Shown here: positions 54,643 to 63,644 of the stretch, in pieces
Numbering within the stretch: position 1 is the first letter of the stretch
Layout: every line of letters starts with the position of its first letter
Assembly: GCF_037975245.1 (NCBI RefSeq)
Contig: NC_092564.1
Coordinates: 2,195,984 to 2,259,983 of the forward strand
Reading direction: 5' to 3'
DNA length: 64,000 nucleotides
Source of the DNA: Apostichopus japonicus
Taxonomy: Eukaryota; Echinodermata; Holothuroidea; Aspidochirotida; Stichopodidae
Translations under genes and position numbers: made by a program
Notes under the pieces: model-generated
The model's input: only the letters and a program-made list of their open reading frames with translations
What the model was told of the DNA's origin: nothing
Database searches by the model: none

Positions 54643-57600
54643 CCATTAGTAGTAGTATAGTACTGCTACTACTACTACTACTACTACTATTACTACTGCA
54701 ACAATTTAGTCTGATTTCAATAACCATATCTTCTGGCCGACGGAGCCAACTTTTGGCTACTTCAGAAGATCAGACATAAATGTTGGATTTTATAATAAGC
54801 ATCTATTATTAAACAAACAGCGGCAATTAGTGAATATCTGGATATCTGCTTTCTGAGAATATGTCATCACAAGCTTGCAGAGGTCCGGGCGTTTAGTAAA
54901 AGCTTAAAACGCAGTTCACGCTATCCAAGCCTGATCAATCATCGGCGAATCTTCGTCATAGGGATGGTACAAAATGCAAGGATTAACCACATCATCGTTT
55001 CCTGGAACAGGGATCACAATAACACATCAGTGCTACGAATGTCAAGTCTAAACTCGCAGCAAATAACTGCATGGCTAAGTAAACATTAAGGGGAAATAAG
55101 TATGAAGCTGAAATTTGGAGTATTGAGGTAGCTGTAATCTCTCCACTCACATACACATATTGAACAGTAATGTACAGCTTCAATGCATACTTTAACTCAT
55201 ATTTTGAATTTTCACGAGTGTGTTGGTCTACCTCTGTTTCAGTTAGAGAATATAAACCACAGTCTGTATGTAAACACATAGCTTTCACACCCAAAATATA
55301 TACATAGGTCGTTGCATTTTAAGACGATTTTATATAAATATTTCTTAGAGAAATTGACCTATAATATTTTTAATGGCTCAGTAAACCCTGGAAAAAGCCA
55401 ACCTTGAAAAGGAAAAAAATAACACAAACTAACAAGTTTCGATTTTGTTGGACAGTGATGCATCATCAATTAATTTCTTCTTAAGTCAAAAATAATCTTT
55501 ATTGTTTTTTATAACTAGAAATACTTAGAGTTACTCTCCATAATTACTTAATTCGAAGCTGCTCGACCACAGGCAACTAATTTCTTCACAACCGCGTAAC
55601 TATACATGAAAGAATGTTCTTTCTGTGGTTGTCATGTTCGACAAAAAGATACCACCCGACTGTCAACACGGTCAATTAAAAACACCGCCTGAATATTTCT
55701 CGCTTTGGAATATTTTGGTAGGATTATTGTCTGTTGCATGAAGCTAACACCAGCTAACGGATAACTTGGGTTCGTTGATTCTGTTTAGCCGGCAAACTTT
55801 GAACTTTGTATTGATTTGTTTTGATCATGTTTGTTTCCCTTGATATTGCACAACATTTACCACAGAAGTTGAAAAAAAATTGAGCCTGCTATGAATTATG
55901 AAACTTTTCGTCGAAAAATCGCCGCACTTCTGATATTTCCAACAAACTTTAAACTTCTGAAGTTTGCATTTTGTAGTTTCCTATGAACTATTTTCCCGAA
56001 CCTATCATCTCTTGGGCGGGAAGGCTGTGTATATCCAATATTGACTGATGTGCAGACAGCTATTTTCATATAATGTGAATTAAACTGATAGGAAAAATAA
56101 ACAAACTCCACGCACTTAATTCACCGCCAGGTATGATTTATATTTAAGGACCTCACCGTTATTTACAGGCCATATATATATTTGCACCATTTATTGTAGC
56201 TGTATCACTTTAAAGATTGTACGGAGTTCTCTTTAGTTATGTCGAATGACGTCACTGCAATTGTGTTTCTCAAGGCCGAACAGAGGAGGTTTAAAGCTTC
56301 ATCCCGGATTAGATTTCATCCGCATCGTCTGACACTCTAATCCCTTTGTTATTCCTGATAAATTAGTCAGCGTGGGAGACAATATATTCTCTTCACTTTT
56401 ACAGAACTGTGAGAATACTGCCTTTTGCTGCCCATAGCCTTTATAAAGCCAACCAAATCCAAAGACAACTATAGTTTCTTTTCTTTCCAAAACTAGTGAG
56501 AGGGAGGGAGAGAGGGCGGCGGCGTGGGGGAGAGGGGGGTACCATATATGGATATGGTAATGTTATTCCGGTCATCTTTATTGGGTGATATATATAGTCA
56601 ATATAATGAGTAACGAAACACACAAAGTGCTGCCATATTGCTTTGAAACCTTAATATATATATTATATTTGTATATCACTTTGACTTTCTTTCTCAGCCA
56701 AATCTCCGACTGATCAAACGGGGTTTAAATTAGACCTGAATGCCAAACCACGCAAAGAAAGGACAGCATTTACTAAGGACCAGATCCGCGAATTAGAGAA
56801 TGAATTCGCCCACCATAACTACTTGACAAGACTACGAAGATACGAGATTGCAGTTACCCTTAACCTCACCGAAAGACAGGTGAGCTTTACATATCCGAGG
56901 GAAAGGGTAGGCGCAAGACTGGGGCGTAGTGGGTGTAAACTAAAACAGCTTAGAGAGGGGATGTAGGGTACGTTTGGTGGCCGATGGAAGGTAAACATTA
57001 TCATGAGCCAATTTAGTGTTATTCTGATCTCATTTTGGAGATTATGGTGATACCTCTGTAACTCATGTTATGTAAACACCTGCATATACGCAACTATCTT
57101 CATAAGCGGGAAACATACATAATTTTATGTATTTCTGGAGTGGGTAATTGGGATGTGAGTGGTTAAATATAATACAATGCATATTGCCCCGTGTAAAAAA
57201 AAAAAAAAAGTACAGGCTATACATTCTTAACCTTGCAATCCTTAACATTATCAATTTCTGATTTTACACATGAAAAACATTTGTAAATTATTACCACACA
57301 AACGTTTACTACCGCGGTCAATGCGTCAATTACAATATAACAGTCGTGTGGTGATTACCTCAACAAATCGATAGCTGTGTGTTATCAGTTCATATATCTG
57401 AAAGGGATTTTACTTAAATAGTTCACGATGAAAACCGACATTAATCTTGAGCAATATAGTAAATTTACAGGAAATAACATTGGTATTGATATGTCAGTGT
57501 TCGGATATCTCGGTAAAGATATCTTCCCTTTCTGGGTTTAAATGTGGTTAAACAACCTGCTACAATCAGTCCCACAGGAAACCTTCAAACCGGTCTTTCG

Positions 57601-60122
57601 TACTTTATAAAAAGTGTTTTTTTCTTGTAAAATATAAACGAGATAAGAGCGATTGTTATGCAGTGAAGGAAGCTTGTACCATTATAGCACAAAACAAGTG
57701 TGGGCAAAAGCTACTTGATAAAGTAAAAAATCAAGTCGTCAGCGCAATTTGTAGAATTCTCAAAAACTGTAGGTTATCGATTTTACCTCCAAATTTGACT
57801 TATTCCTCGAAGATTGGAGGTTTTCTCTTGAGATGTAGATAGTTTAAGAATATATCCGTACAGTGGGCAAAATATATGTAGCCTATACCTATTCATTCCA
57901 TTGAGTATATATATATATATATACTAATTCGTGGCAAATCGGGTGACCTTTAACACTTAAATACTGCAAAATATCTCCATGTGTCGGGCAATAGGGAAGA
58001 TAACTTGTCTATCAGAAGTTGGTTTGTAGAAGACGGTACATATCAATGGTCAATGGTTTCATTTAAGGAAACGTTTGGTAACTGTCGAACCAGTGAGATG
58101 CTGTTATACCAGTTAGAGTACGCAGCTCCAGGCTGGGCGAACCATGCGTTGTACACCGGCACATTTTGTATAATAGTCCACTCCTTGTTTGTTGTCTACT
58201 TTTCTCGTCTTCGTTTACTCATACTTTTGCTAAGGTCACGTTTTAAATCACCTATGTGCACCGTAACGAGATTAAAAACAACAAGAACAACAACTCTCGA
58301 CCACAACAAACCGTTAGAATCTTCTTTTAGATGCGATAGCATGCATGCAGTCAATGTCGGTTTAGTTCATCAAACAGGTTCATTCAACTTGAGAGTATCC
58401 TATATGGTTATTGTCTTCATACCTTCAATTATCAGTGAGGCCAAGGATGCACACGGAAATACTGATTTATCGAGGACCAATCACAAAGGGTGAAGAAACT
58501 GTGTCAAAATGATCTAGGAATGAATATCGGTCACACTTTGATTACAGAGAAAACAAATTTTTGTTGAAATAAGTGTTCTCATTTAACATGGATACATTAT
58601 ATCAGAGATTGTCATTGGCATCAGATAATCTAATTATACTAAAGGAAATACATGGCAGTCAATGAGGTGTTGATGACCTACGATATATATATACGCACTC
58701 GCAAAGGATCGTGATGACACGTGTAGACTAATATTATAAACGGTGTTGAGATGATAGAGAAATCAGAAGAAAAGGATTTAGTTACGTTTAATGTTATCAC
58801 AGTTAATATATTAAAATTAAACTGTATATTTCTGCCACTCGTTATACTGCACCTCGGCTAAAGCTTTTGTGAAAACTGTGTTTCAGTAGGAACAACACTA
58901 AGTGACTTGCCAACTTGTTTAATTTATGAACGAGTGAAAGATCTTCAACGGCATAAAGAGTAGGTGCTACTAGAGATGGGGAGGGGGGGCTGGGGGGAGT
59001 AAGTTCATGTCGTTCTGCTTTGACACTTTGTTAAGAAATTGGTTTGTGAGTTTAAATGGTAAACTTTATGGTAAACTTAAATGGTAAACTTTATCATTTA
59101 CAAAAACATATGCTAAATATATATCACTGCTAAATATTTATCACTGATATTTATCTATACCTCTGAATTGATAAAGTTACTTAAAAGAAGCAAAAATCGC
59201 ACTGTAAATATGGTGTTTGAAGACTCACAGCCCCCCCCCCCGCCCCTTGCAACCCTTCTTCCCACATATCCTAGATGCCGAGTGTGTAATTCAAGGTACA
59301 ATACCCTTGGACTTGGAAATCCTTCGACACATGAACATCACATGCATGTTTATTCGTAATCACGGATCTGTGTTAATTACATGTGTTGACCAATGTTTTG
59401 CTTTGAACATAAACAGCACAGACCAACATTAACAGGTTTCATACTGTTGTCAAATACTATATCATTTTAACTTGATATCAGGAAGTCGTATAGCCGCAAT
59501 CCTATAAGATTTACCAGTCATGCGCCGGCAAATTTGTTACACATTTAGATCCGGGTGTGGGCGGCTTTTCCATGAAATCAATGGAATGTTTGAAGTATAG
59601 GTCGATAGACAGGTATCTGAATGTGTAAAGGTAAATGCATATACTGTTTTTGTGTGTGTGTGCGTGGTGCGTGTGTGTGTGTGCGTGTGTGTAATTAGCC
59701 AATGTTTAGGCGTGTTACTTACACTTAATTTTGTGAGGTTTACTACAAGGCAGATCTGACCGCTAACTTCGAGCTAGTCATTACTCATTTCCTTTTGTTT
59801 TTATCCATCACAGGTGAAGGTTTGGTTTCAAAACCGTAGAATGAAGTGGAAACGATGCAAGGGAGCCCGTGAGAAGGAATTAGCCGAGAAACGACTGCAA
59901 GCGATGGAAGCGAAATTGGGGCTTCCACCTGGTACATCAAACGCCATGAATGTAAACAACACGTTGCCTGGCAACCTAGCCAACACCACAAATGAATCCG
60001 ACAGTGCAGACGGGAAAAATATGAACAAAGCACGCGCAATGAGTAACGGAAGCGCAGACAGTTTCGACTGTGAGTCCGACAACAGTCCTCCGGGATCGCC
60101 GCCATTTCATAGCGAGATTTGA
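25262..60122 (+). CDS. Mox: Mox/Meox homeobox transcription factor (four coding exons, whole-gene span)
   Basis: The coding sequence joins 25262-25375, 46629-47055, 56698-56879 and 59814-60122: 1032 nt, 343 residues plus stop. The product is a sequence-specific nuclear DNA-binding protein of the Mox/Meox family, which in animals acts mainly in mesoderm, muscle and some neural patterning. Residues 198-257 form a complete homeodomain with the Mox signature [17 protein letters not shown] and recognition-helix residues W48, F49, Q50, N51 and R53 (homeodomain numbering). All introns are GT-AG. Phases are 0, 1 and 0, so the frame is kept throughout. The last intron falls between Q44 and V45 of the homeodomain, a classic homeobox position. 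Length is greater than vertebrate MEOX1/2 (about 254 and 304 residues). Homeodomain residue 59 is Cys where vertebrate Meox has Val. The family call is secure; the species is not identified. Confidence 0.95.
27536..27623. repeat. 44-bp tandem duplication
   Basis: Two adjacent copies, 27536-27579 and 27580-27623, differ at only a few positions. Each runs from ATTCTTC(T/C)AGCTGCAATC to ATATAAATTAGTA. It lies in Mox intron 1. Confidence 0.85.
29100..30006. mobile_element. hAT-like non-autonomous DNA transposon with perfect target-site duplication (907 bp)
   Basis: The element is flanked by identical 8-mers TCACCGAC at 29092-29099 and 30007-30014. Its ends are CAGGCGCGGCGGAACGGG on the left and, read on the other strand, CAGTGGCGGCGGAACCGG on the right; 15 of 18 positions match. 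Both ends run into G-rich tracts (15 G at 29127-29141). An internal perfect 17-bp palindromic arm pair lies at 29570-29586 and 29611-29627. No transposase-like frame is present. It sits in Mox intron 1. The 8-bp duplication and CAG ends fit hAT; other 8-bp-TSD superfamilies cannot be fully excluded. The exact duplication suggests a fairly recent insertion. Confidence 0.8.
29570..29627. repeat. 17-bp perfect inverted repeat inside the hAT-like element
   Basis: CCCTGAAGGATATATCC at 29570-29586 is exactly complementary to 29611-29627, with a 24-nt spacer. A further GAAGGATA at 29523-29530 looks like a relative. It could be a subterminal transposase-binding motif in inverted orientation or simply part of the element's structure. 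Confidence 0.8.
36262..36920. repeat. TTG-rich degenerate repeat with a 34-bp tandem core
   Basis: Words such as GCTGTTGCAATG and TTTGCTGTTG recur throughout. From 36536 there are about four 34-bp units (36536, 36570, 36604 and about 36639), each with TTGCTGTTG followed by GTGATGTTGCGC. On the minus strand the reverse complement gives a Gln/Asn/Ser-rich frame (36283-36669), which I attribute to the repeat. It lies in Mox intron 1. Confidence 0.8.
38741..38945. repeat. TA-rich region with ATATGATATA palindromes
   Basis: Alternating TA runs are broken by CATATATCATATAAATGATAT and similar words. It is highly self-complementary. Confidence 0.92.
40635..40793. repeat. long pyrimidine tract
   Basis: About 155 bases on the + strand are almost entirely C and T, with scattered A and few G (CCTCCCTCCTTC through CCTTCCCACCTTCCTC). 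Such tracts can form triplex structures and are also good binding sites for PTB-type RNA-binding proteins when transcribed. It lies in Mox intron 1. Confidence 0.85.
42328..42400 (+). mobile_element. possible left end of a hAT-like element
   Basis: CAGTGGCGTCACCAAGTGCG followed by a G-rich stretch resembles the two better-supported elements of this window. No matching right end was found within the next kilobase, so it may be truncated or coincidental. Confidence 0.25.
46629..47055 (+). CDS. Mox: Mox coding exon 2 (residues 39-180, N-terminal region)
   Basis: The exon is 427 nt. It follows a pyrimidine-rich acceptor (ttctcttttcag, AG at 46627-46628) and ends before a consensus donor GTAAGT at 47056, leaving one base of a split codon. 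It encodes a low-complexity Ser/Thr/Pro/His-rich region. Visible features are five consecutive His at residues 59-63, reminiscent of the much longer His tract of MEOX2; a single Trp at residue 75 (QDWPSVSP), comparable to NWHLPQMSSP in MEOX2; and a Ser/Gly/Pro stretch ([14 protein letters not shown]). The tail is acidic and polar and leads to the homeodomain exon. No YPWM-type hexapeptide is present. Reading frame 1 stays open through the exon and closes within the intron, as expected for a coding exon. Confidence 0.9.
49880..50062. repeat. 41-bp minisatellite, about 4.3 copies
   Basis: The landmark ACTCAC or its variants starts at 49891, 49932, 49973, 50014 and 50055, exactly 41 bp apart. 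The unit reads roughly ACTCACACCRAATCACCCAT then AAGAGCAAGGGTCCACCGCCC. Copies are about 80-90% alike. It lies in Mox intron 2. Confidence 0.92.
54488..54697. repeat. three-part TAC / GTA / TAC trinucleotide block
   Basis: A TAC run (54488-54541) is followed by about 118 bases of TAG/GTA repeats with scattered GGT variants (54543-54660), then TAC again (54661-54697). Outer and middle parts are reverse complements, so each strand can fold back on itself. The minus-strand Val/Leu/Ser frame is repeat-derived. Confidence 0.93.
56698..56879 (+). CDS. Mox: Mox coding exon 3 (residues 181-241, first three quarters of the homeodomain)
   Basis: The exon is 182 nt. The acceptor is ctttctttctcag (AG at 56696-56697) and the donor is CAG|GTGAGC at 56880. 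The first two bases complete an Ala codon split with exon 2. It encodes a linker ([16 protein letters not shown]) and homeodomain residues 1-44, from PRKERTAF to LTERQ. Arm residue R5 and helix 1 core residues L16 and F20 are present. Helix 2 carries the Mox-specific block [15 protein letters not shown]. The match to Mox/Meox is far closer than to Hox, Gbx or Evx, in particular [13 protein letters not shown] and the [11 protein letters not shown] arm. Confidence 0.97.
56880..59813 (+). other. Mox: Mox intron 3 (about 2.9 kb, inside the homeobox)
   Basis: This phase 0 intron splits homeodomain residues Q44 and V45. The donor is GTGAGC and the acceptor TTTTTATCCATCACAG. Position and phase are shared with many homeobox genes. 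It contains an unexplained open frame of about 146 residues from its first ATG (58053-58493), a short TA run (57905-57923), a C homopolymer at about 59230 and a TG-rich stretch (59650-59692). Nothing else is recognisable. Confidence 0.92.
58053..58493 (+). other. unassigned open frame inside Mox intron 3
   Basis: The open frame runs from 57981 without a stop to 58493 (170 codons), but its first ATG gives about 146 residues ([10 protein letters not shown]...). A hydrophobic stretch ([14 protein letters not shown]) is followed by Arg/Leu-rich residues. I recognise no family, catalytic motif or splice context. In AT-rich DNA this length is uncommon but can occur by chance. It could be a decayed transposon fragment, an intronic gene or noise. 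Confidence 0.15.
59814..60122 (+). CDS. Mox: Mox coding exon 4 (residues 242-343, homeodomain helix 3 and C-terminus)
   Basis: The exon starts after tttttatccatcacag (AG at 59812-59813) with V45 of the homeodomain and encodes [18 protein letters not shown]48, F49, Q50, N51, R53 and K55 are all intact, and Q50 is the Antp-class specificity residue. A charged, probably helical extension follows ([20 protein letters not shown], about residues 258-277), then an Asn/Ser-rich tail ending in an acidic/Ser/Pro cluster ([21 protein letters not shown] before its stop TGA at 60120-60122, residues about 323-343). Vertebrate Meox proteins also end in an Asp/Ser-rich tail. The C-terminus looks complete. 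Confidence 0.97.
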   Translation: MKVWFQNRRMKWKRCKGAREKELAEKRLQAMEAKLGLPPGTSNAMNVNNTLPGNLANTTNESDSADGKNMNKARAMSNGSADSFDCESDNSPPGSPPFHSEI

Positions 60123-60251
60123 AACTAATTTATCGCGGAAAATTAACTAGACTGAAATGACATGACGTGCTTTTTAAAGGACAATTCTCTAATCTTAGCA
60201 ACGAAGGTACTGAAAATTGGTCCTTCGGGGCTGATTCATTTCCAAGAGAAG

Positions 60252-60257
60252 ATTAAA
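60252..60257 (+). terminator. possible weak polyadenylation signal (ATTAAA)
   Basis: ATTAAA lies 130 bases after the Mox stop codon. No AATAAA is seen between the stop and the long inverted repeat. If this signal is used, the hairpin is outside the mature mRNA. A further ATTAAA at 61824-61829 and an AATAAA at 63182-63187 would place it inside. Confidence 0.25.
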
Positions 60258-60321
60258 CTGTTCTGCTGGTATATTACCAGTCCGATACAGAAATGTCATG
60301 AAGTTTCCCTGGCAACCTATG

Positions 60322-60944
60322 GAACGCCGAAAGGGAAATGTATTATGCTTTTTACTTCTATGCTGTCTGTTATCATGTTGTTGTATCTTTTGATGTTGTT
60401 GTCTCATTTAATGTTGTTGTCTCCTGCAATGTTTTTGTCTCCTGCAATGTTGTTGTCTCCTTTGGTGCTGCTGTCTCCTTCAACGTTGTTGTCTACTTTG
60501 ATGCTGTTGTCTCCTTTGATGTTGTTGTCTCCTTTGATGCCGGCGGCGCTGTTCACTTTTATGACGTCAAAATACGTATACAAATTCAAAGAATTTAGTG
60601 CTTCAGAACTAGCCCTACAAGATGGGCTAGTCGGTCTCTCTCGGACATTTTGGCTAGTTCTGAAGCACTAAATTCTTTGAATTTGTGTACGTATTTTGAC
60701 GTCATAAAAGTGAACAGCGCCGCCGGCATCAAAGGAGACAACAACATCAAAGGAGACAACAGCATCAAAGTAGACAACAACGTTGAAGGAGACAACAGCA
60801 CCAAAGGAGACAACAACACCAAAGGAGACAACAACATTGCAGGAGACAACAACATTAAATGAGACAACAACATCAAAAGATACAACAACATGATAACAGA
60901 CAGCATAGAAGTAAACAACATAATACATTTCCCTTTCGGCGTTC
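60322..60944. repeat. long inverted repeat (293-bp arms, 37-nt loop) just 3' of Mox
   Basis: The arms 60322-60614 and 60652-60944 are reverse complements with about nine mismatches counted by eye (roughly 97%) and no length difference. Each arm contains nine head-to-tail 18-bp units (60375-60536 and 60730-60891; unit ATGTTGTTGTCTCCTTTG and variants), a GCCGGCGGCGCTG block and one TGACGTCA. The loop contains GGGCTAG, which can pair alternatively with CTAGCCC at the arm tip. Reading frames on both strands (Met-Leu-Leu-Ser-Pro-Leu repeats) are by-products of the 18-bp period. No flanking target duplication or transposon terminus was identified. If transcribed with Mox it would form a long double-stranded RNA. 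Confidence 0.95.
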
Positions 60945-62772
60945 AATAGCAACCGAGCAATCATTACTGCACACAGTCGTCTGCGTAAGAATGATGCTGT
61001 CAACGACTTGAAGCAAACATCAAGTTTAATTTGTGTTCCGTTCAGTAAAATCACCATGCTTGCTTTGGTTGTCATAGAGATACCACCTGGTTTCCATTTT
61101 CTTTCCTGCAAACTCTAAAGACAGACTTTCAAATTATCTTTTTCCTTTTGATCGGGTTTGTTATTTACGCTGAGTAATAGTATCGTTCTAATATTTCGCT
61201 TCAACGTGGAAGAAAGTTCCAAACATGTGTTAACACACAACAAGGTGTGTCTTAAACTATGTCCTTCTAGGTCATACATACCAAACTAAAAAAGAAAGAA
61301 AAGTAAATTAAGAAAAAAAATAGAATGGCAAAAAGAAAAAAGAGGTTCAGTAAGAATTTCCCTTTTTGGTGTAAATTATGCATTTGAGCGTTCCTGAAAT
61401 CGTGGTATTTTGAGAGTTCATGATTACATAACAGTGCAGCCCTGGTGCAAGGGAACTCCGAACTGGAAAGTGATCAGTTTGACGAAACTTCTGGAAAGCA
61501 ATGAGGCGATATTCTTGTAGTTATATTACTTAAGAGATTACTGCTATTGCAATATGCCAGGGGCTAATAACGGTGCTAGTCACAAGAATGCCTCAATGTA
61601 CGGAATCATATAAGTAGGGATGTTTGTTTGTTGTGGAGAGGGGTAGAGCTGTGTGTTATATATGTGGAGGGAGGGAGGGGTGGGGTCACATGAAGAACAA
61701 TTGTTTGGACAAGAGTGAGACTGCATAGAATCAGAGAGTTATCAAGGAAGAAAAAGAAGAATTACCAAGAAACCAAAATGACATACGAGATGTTGTTACT
61801 GAAATCTATAATTTAAATTCAATATTAAAATTCAAAACTATTTTATGGTGTTAGAGGGCAATAGACATGCTATGACCCATAGACTCTTATTTTACCATAT
61901 GCATTATGCATTATATTATGAATATTTGGAGCCTGGCTTTACAACAGTCTGAATGTCTCATCCTTTGTCTTTTGCACACTGATCAAACCAATATACTGTG
62001 TCTTACATAGATACAAGTTACATGTCTTAATTTATACAAGCTCACAAATAGGCCATGATTGGACGAATCGTTGTTTTATTAATTTTGTTTCATTTTTATG
62101 CGGTCTGCATTGAAAGTACTTTGATCTATAAAATTAGTCCAATTCTACTCTCAGTGTGAACATATAATGAACTAAATTAACACTATAGTGTTGAATGGCA
62201 TAAAATTTAAACACTTTGAATGAGCCAGGTCACCTGGTGTAAGTCGGCATATTTCCCCTACTTTACTATAACCTTGGGTGGCGCCCGCGATTTCCGTCTT
62301 GTGACAGCATTGTAAGCTGAACTCGTGGAAATATCATGTGCTGTAAATCCACGATTGATCCTACTGTGTGTAAACAACCAAAAAACAAAACATCTTTCAT
62401 ATGTAAAAGCCGACTTCTTTGTTTTAAGACAAACCGATATGAGGTTATATGGTTACACGCACTTTAAATTATCTGACTGTTAAGCTCGATCTTTATCGAA
62501 GAATTGGAGAGGTCATGGTGGTTGAAATAATTTTTTTTCGAATCTTTTATACTACGCCTGTATTAGCTTAGGCTTACAGCCTAACGTTTATTCCATAAGT
62601 CCACCTTAGATTTGAACATCATTCAGTTAATTTGCAGAAAATAAGTGACACTATTACGATTTTGACAACTCCATGGTTTATCTGTTTATTCTTTTCAAGA
62701 AGTTTTAGCACTTGCTTGCTAATTTCAAAACAGCCGTCTTTACTTGTATACCTTTCAGATGTTTGGATATGG

Positions 62773-62914
62773 TGACGTCATCATATAAACCGTCGTTCTG
62801 TTGTTGTTGATATGATGACGTCATCATGTATACCGTTCGGTTGTTTGGGTGTATGGTACCTGTTCATGGTATGTTAATCTGTTAAAAAATTACTGAACCA
62901 TGCATGTGACGTCA
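62773..62914. promoter_or_regulatory. cluster of three perfect CRE palindromes
   Basis: TGACGTCA occurs at 62773-62780, 62816-62823 and 62907-62914. The first two share flanks (GATATG, then TCATCAT(A/G)TA(A/T)ACCGT), pointing to a local duplication of about 43 bp. TGACGTCA is the full consensus site for CREB/ATF bZIP factors. Whether it is bound is unknown. It lies 2.6-2.8 kb downstream of the Mox stop. Confidence 0.5.
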
Positions 62915-63602
62915 TCAAAAACCTGATATGTTATAGCTGCAGATAATGTGTAAACTGTACTGGTATTTAGCCGCTATACCTCTAAGATTACCAATGTTAA
63001 TAGTCACGTTACCTTATTATTGACTAATGAACCTTTTTTTTTAATTGGTTCACTTTCTCCATGGCTGTTTTAAAAATGACAATCGGTAAGTTTGTCAGCT
63101 GTCTTCGATGACATATACTTGATGATGGGCTTTCTGTAGTTTACATTATCAAGCTAACAGACTGAGATGATGGAAAGTAGGAATAAAATGTCAATTTGGG
63201 ATCATTGTGTCAGTTAAAAGAAAACGTAAGAAGTAAATGACCCAAGTGTGATAGGAAAGACAAGCTTAAACTATTTGAGCATCATCTCTTACGATGACTC
63301 TCCCTAAAAGCAGTCAGAACTCTAGGACACACGGGAAGGGAAGGGATGGTAACACCATATGGTATACATGGGTCGGAGTGGTGAGGGGTGGTACCACCAT
63401 AGCGTATAGATGGGTCGGAGTGGTGGTACAGAACGTCCAAGTTAGATTTCATAATATTCTCATCTCCTCGACCTCTGTTGTCATTACACTAGTTAAAAAC
63501 TTAACCAGGGCGTTTTAGCCGTGGTAGGGGTACTAGAGAGGGAACTGTATGCCATCCATGGATTCAAGTATACCTACTTTTCTCCGATGAGGTGATACAA
63601 TG

Positions 63603-63608
<6 letters not shown>

Positions 63609-63643
<35 letters not shown>
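63609..63643. repeat. TA repeat, 35 bp
   Basis: Alternating A and T following a GTGTGTGT stretch. Confidence 0.95.

Positions 63644-63644
<1 letters not shown>

Larger units (their letters stand above)
47056..56697 (+). other. Mox: Mox intron 2 (about 9.6 kb)
   Basis: This phase 1 intron has donor GTAAGT and acceptor TTTCTTTCTCAG. Its contents are TA tracts near 48916-48960 and 50208-50250, a 41-bp minisatellite (49880-50062), a T/G homopolymer pair (51279-51301), a GGAAAGAA-rich purine stretch (53270-53315), a TAC/GTA/TAC block (54488-54697) and four exact TGACGTCA palindromes (48211, 52524, 53392 and 56247). No other coding sequence was recognised. Confidence 0.88.

Noticed and set aside
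54473-54727. Ser/Leu/Val homopolymeric minus-strand frame
   Set aside because: Derived entirely from the TAC/GTA triplet block.
60162-60671. Open frame of 169 residues with Met-Leu-Leu-Ser-Pro repeats (and its near-identical minus-strand partner at 60595-60921)
   Set aside because: Both frames follow from the 18-bp repeat units, which are multiples of three, inside the two hairpin arms. No independent protein evidence.
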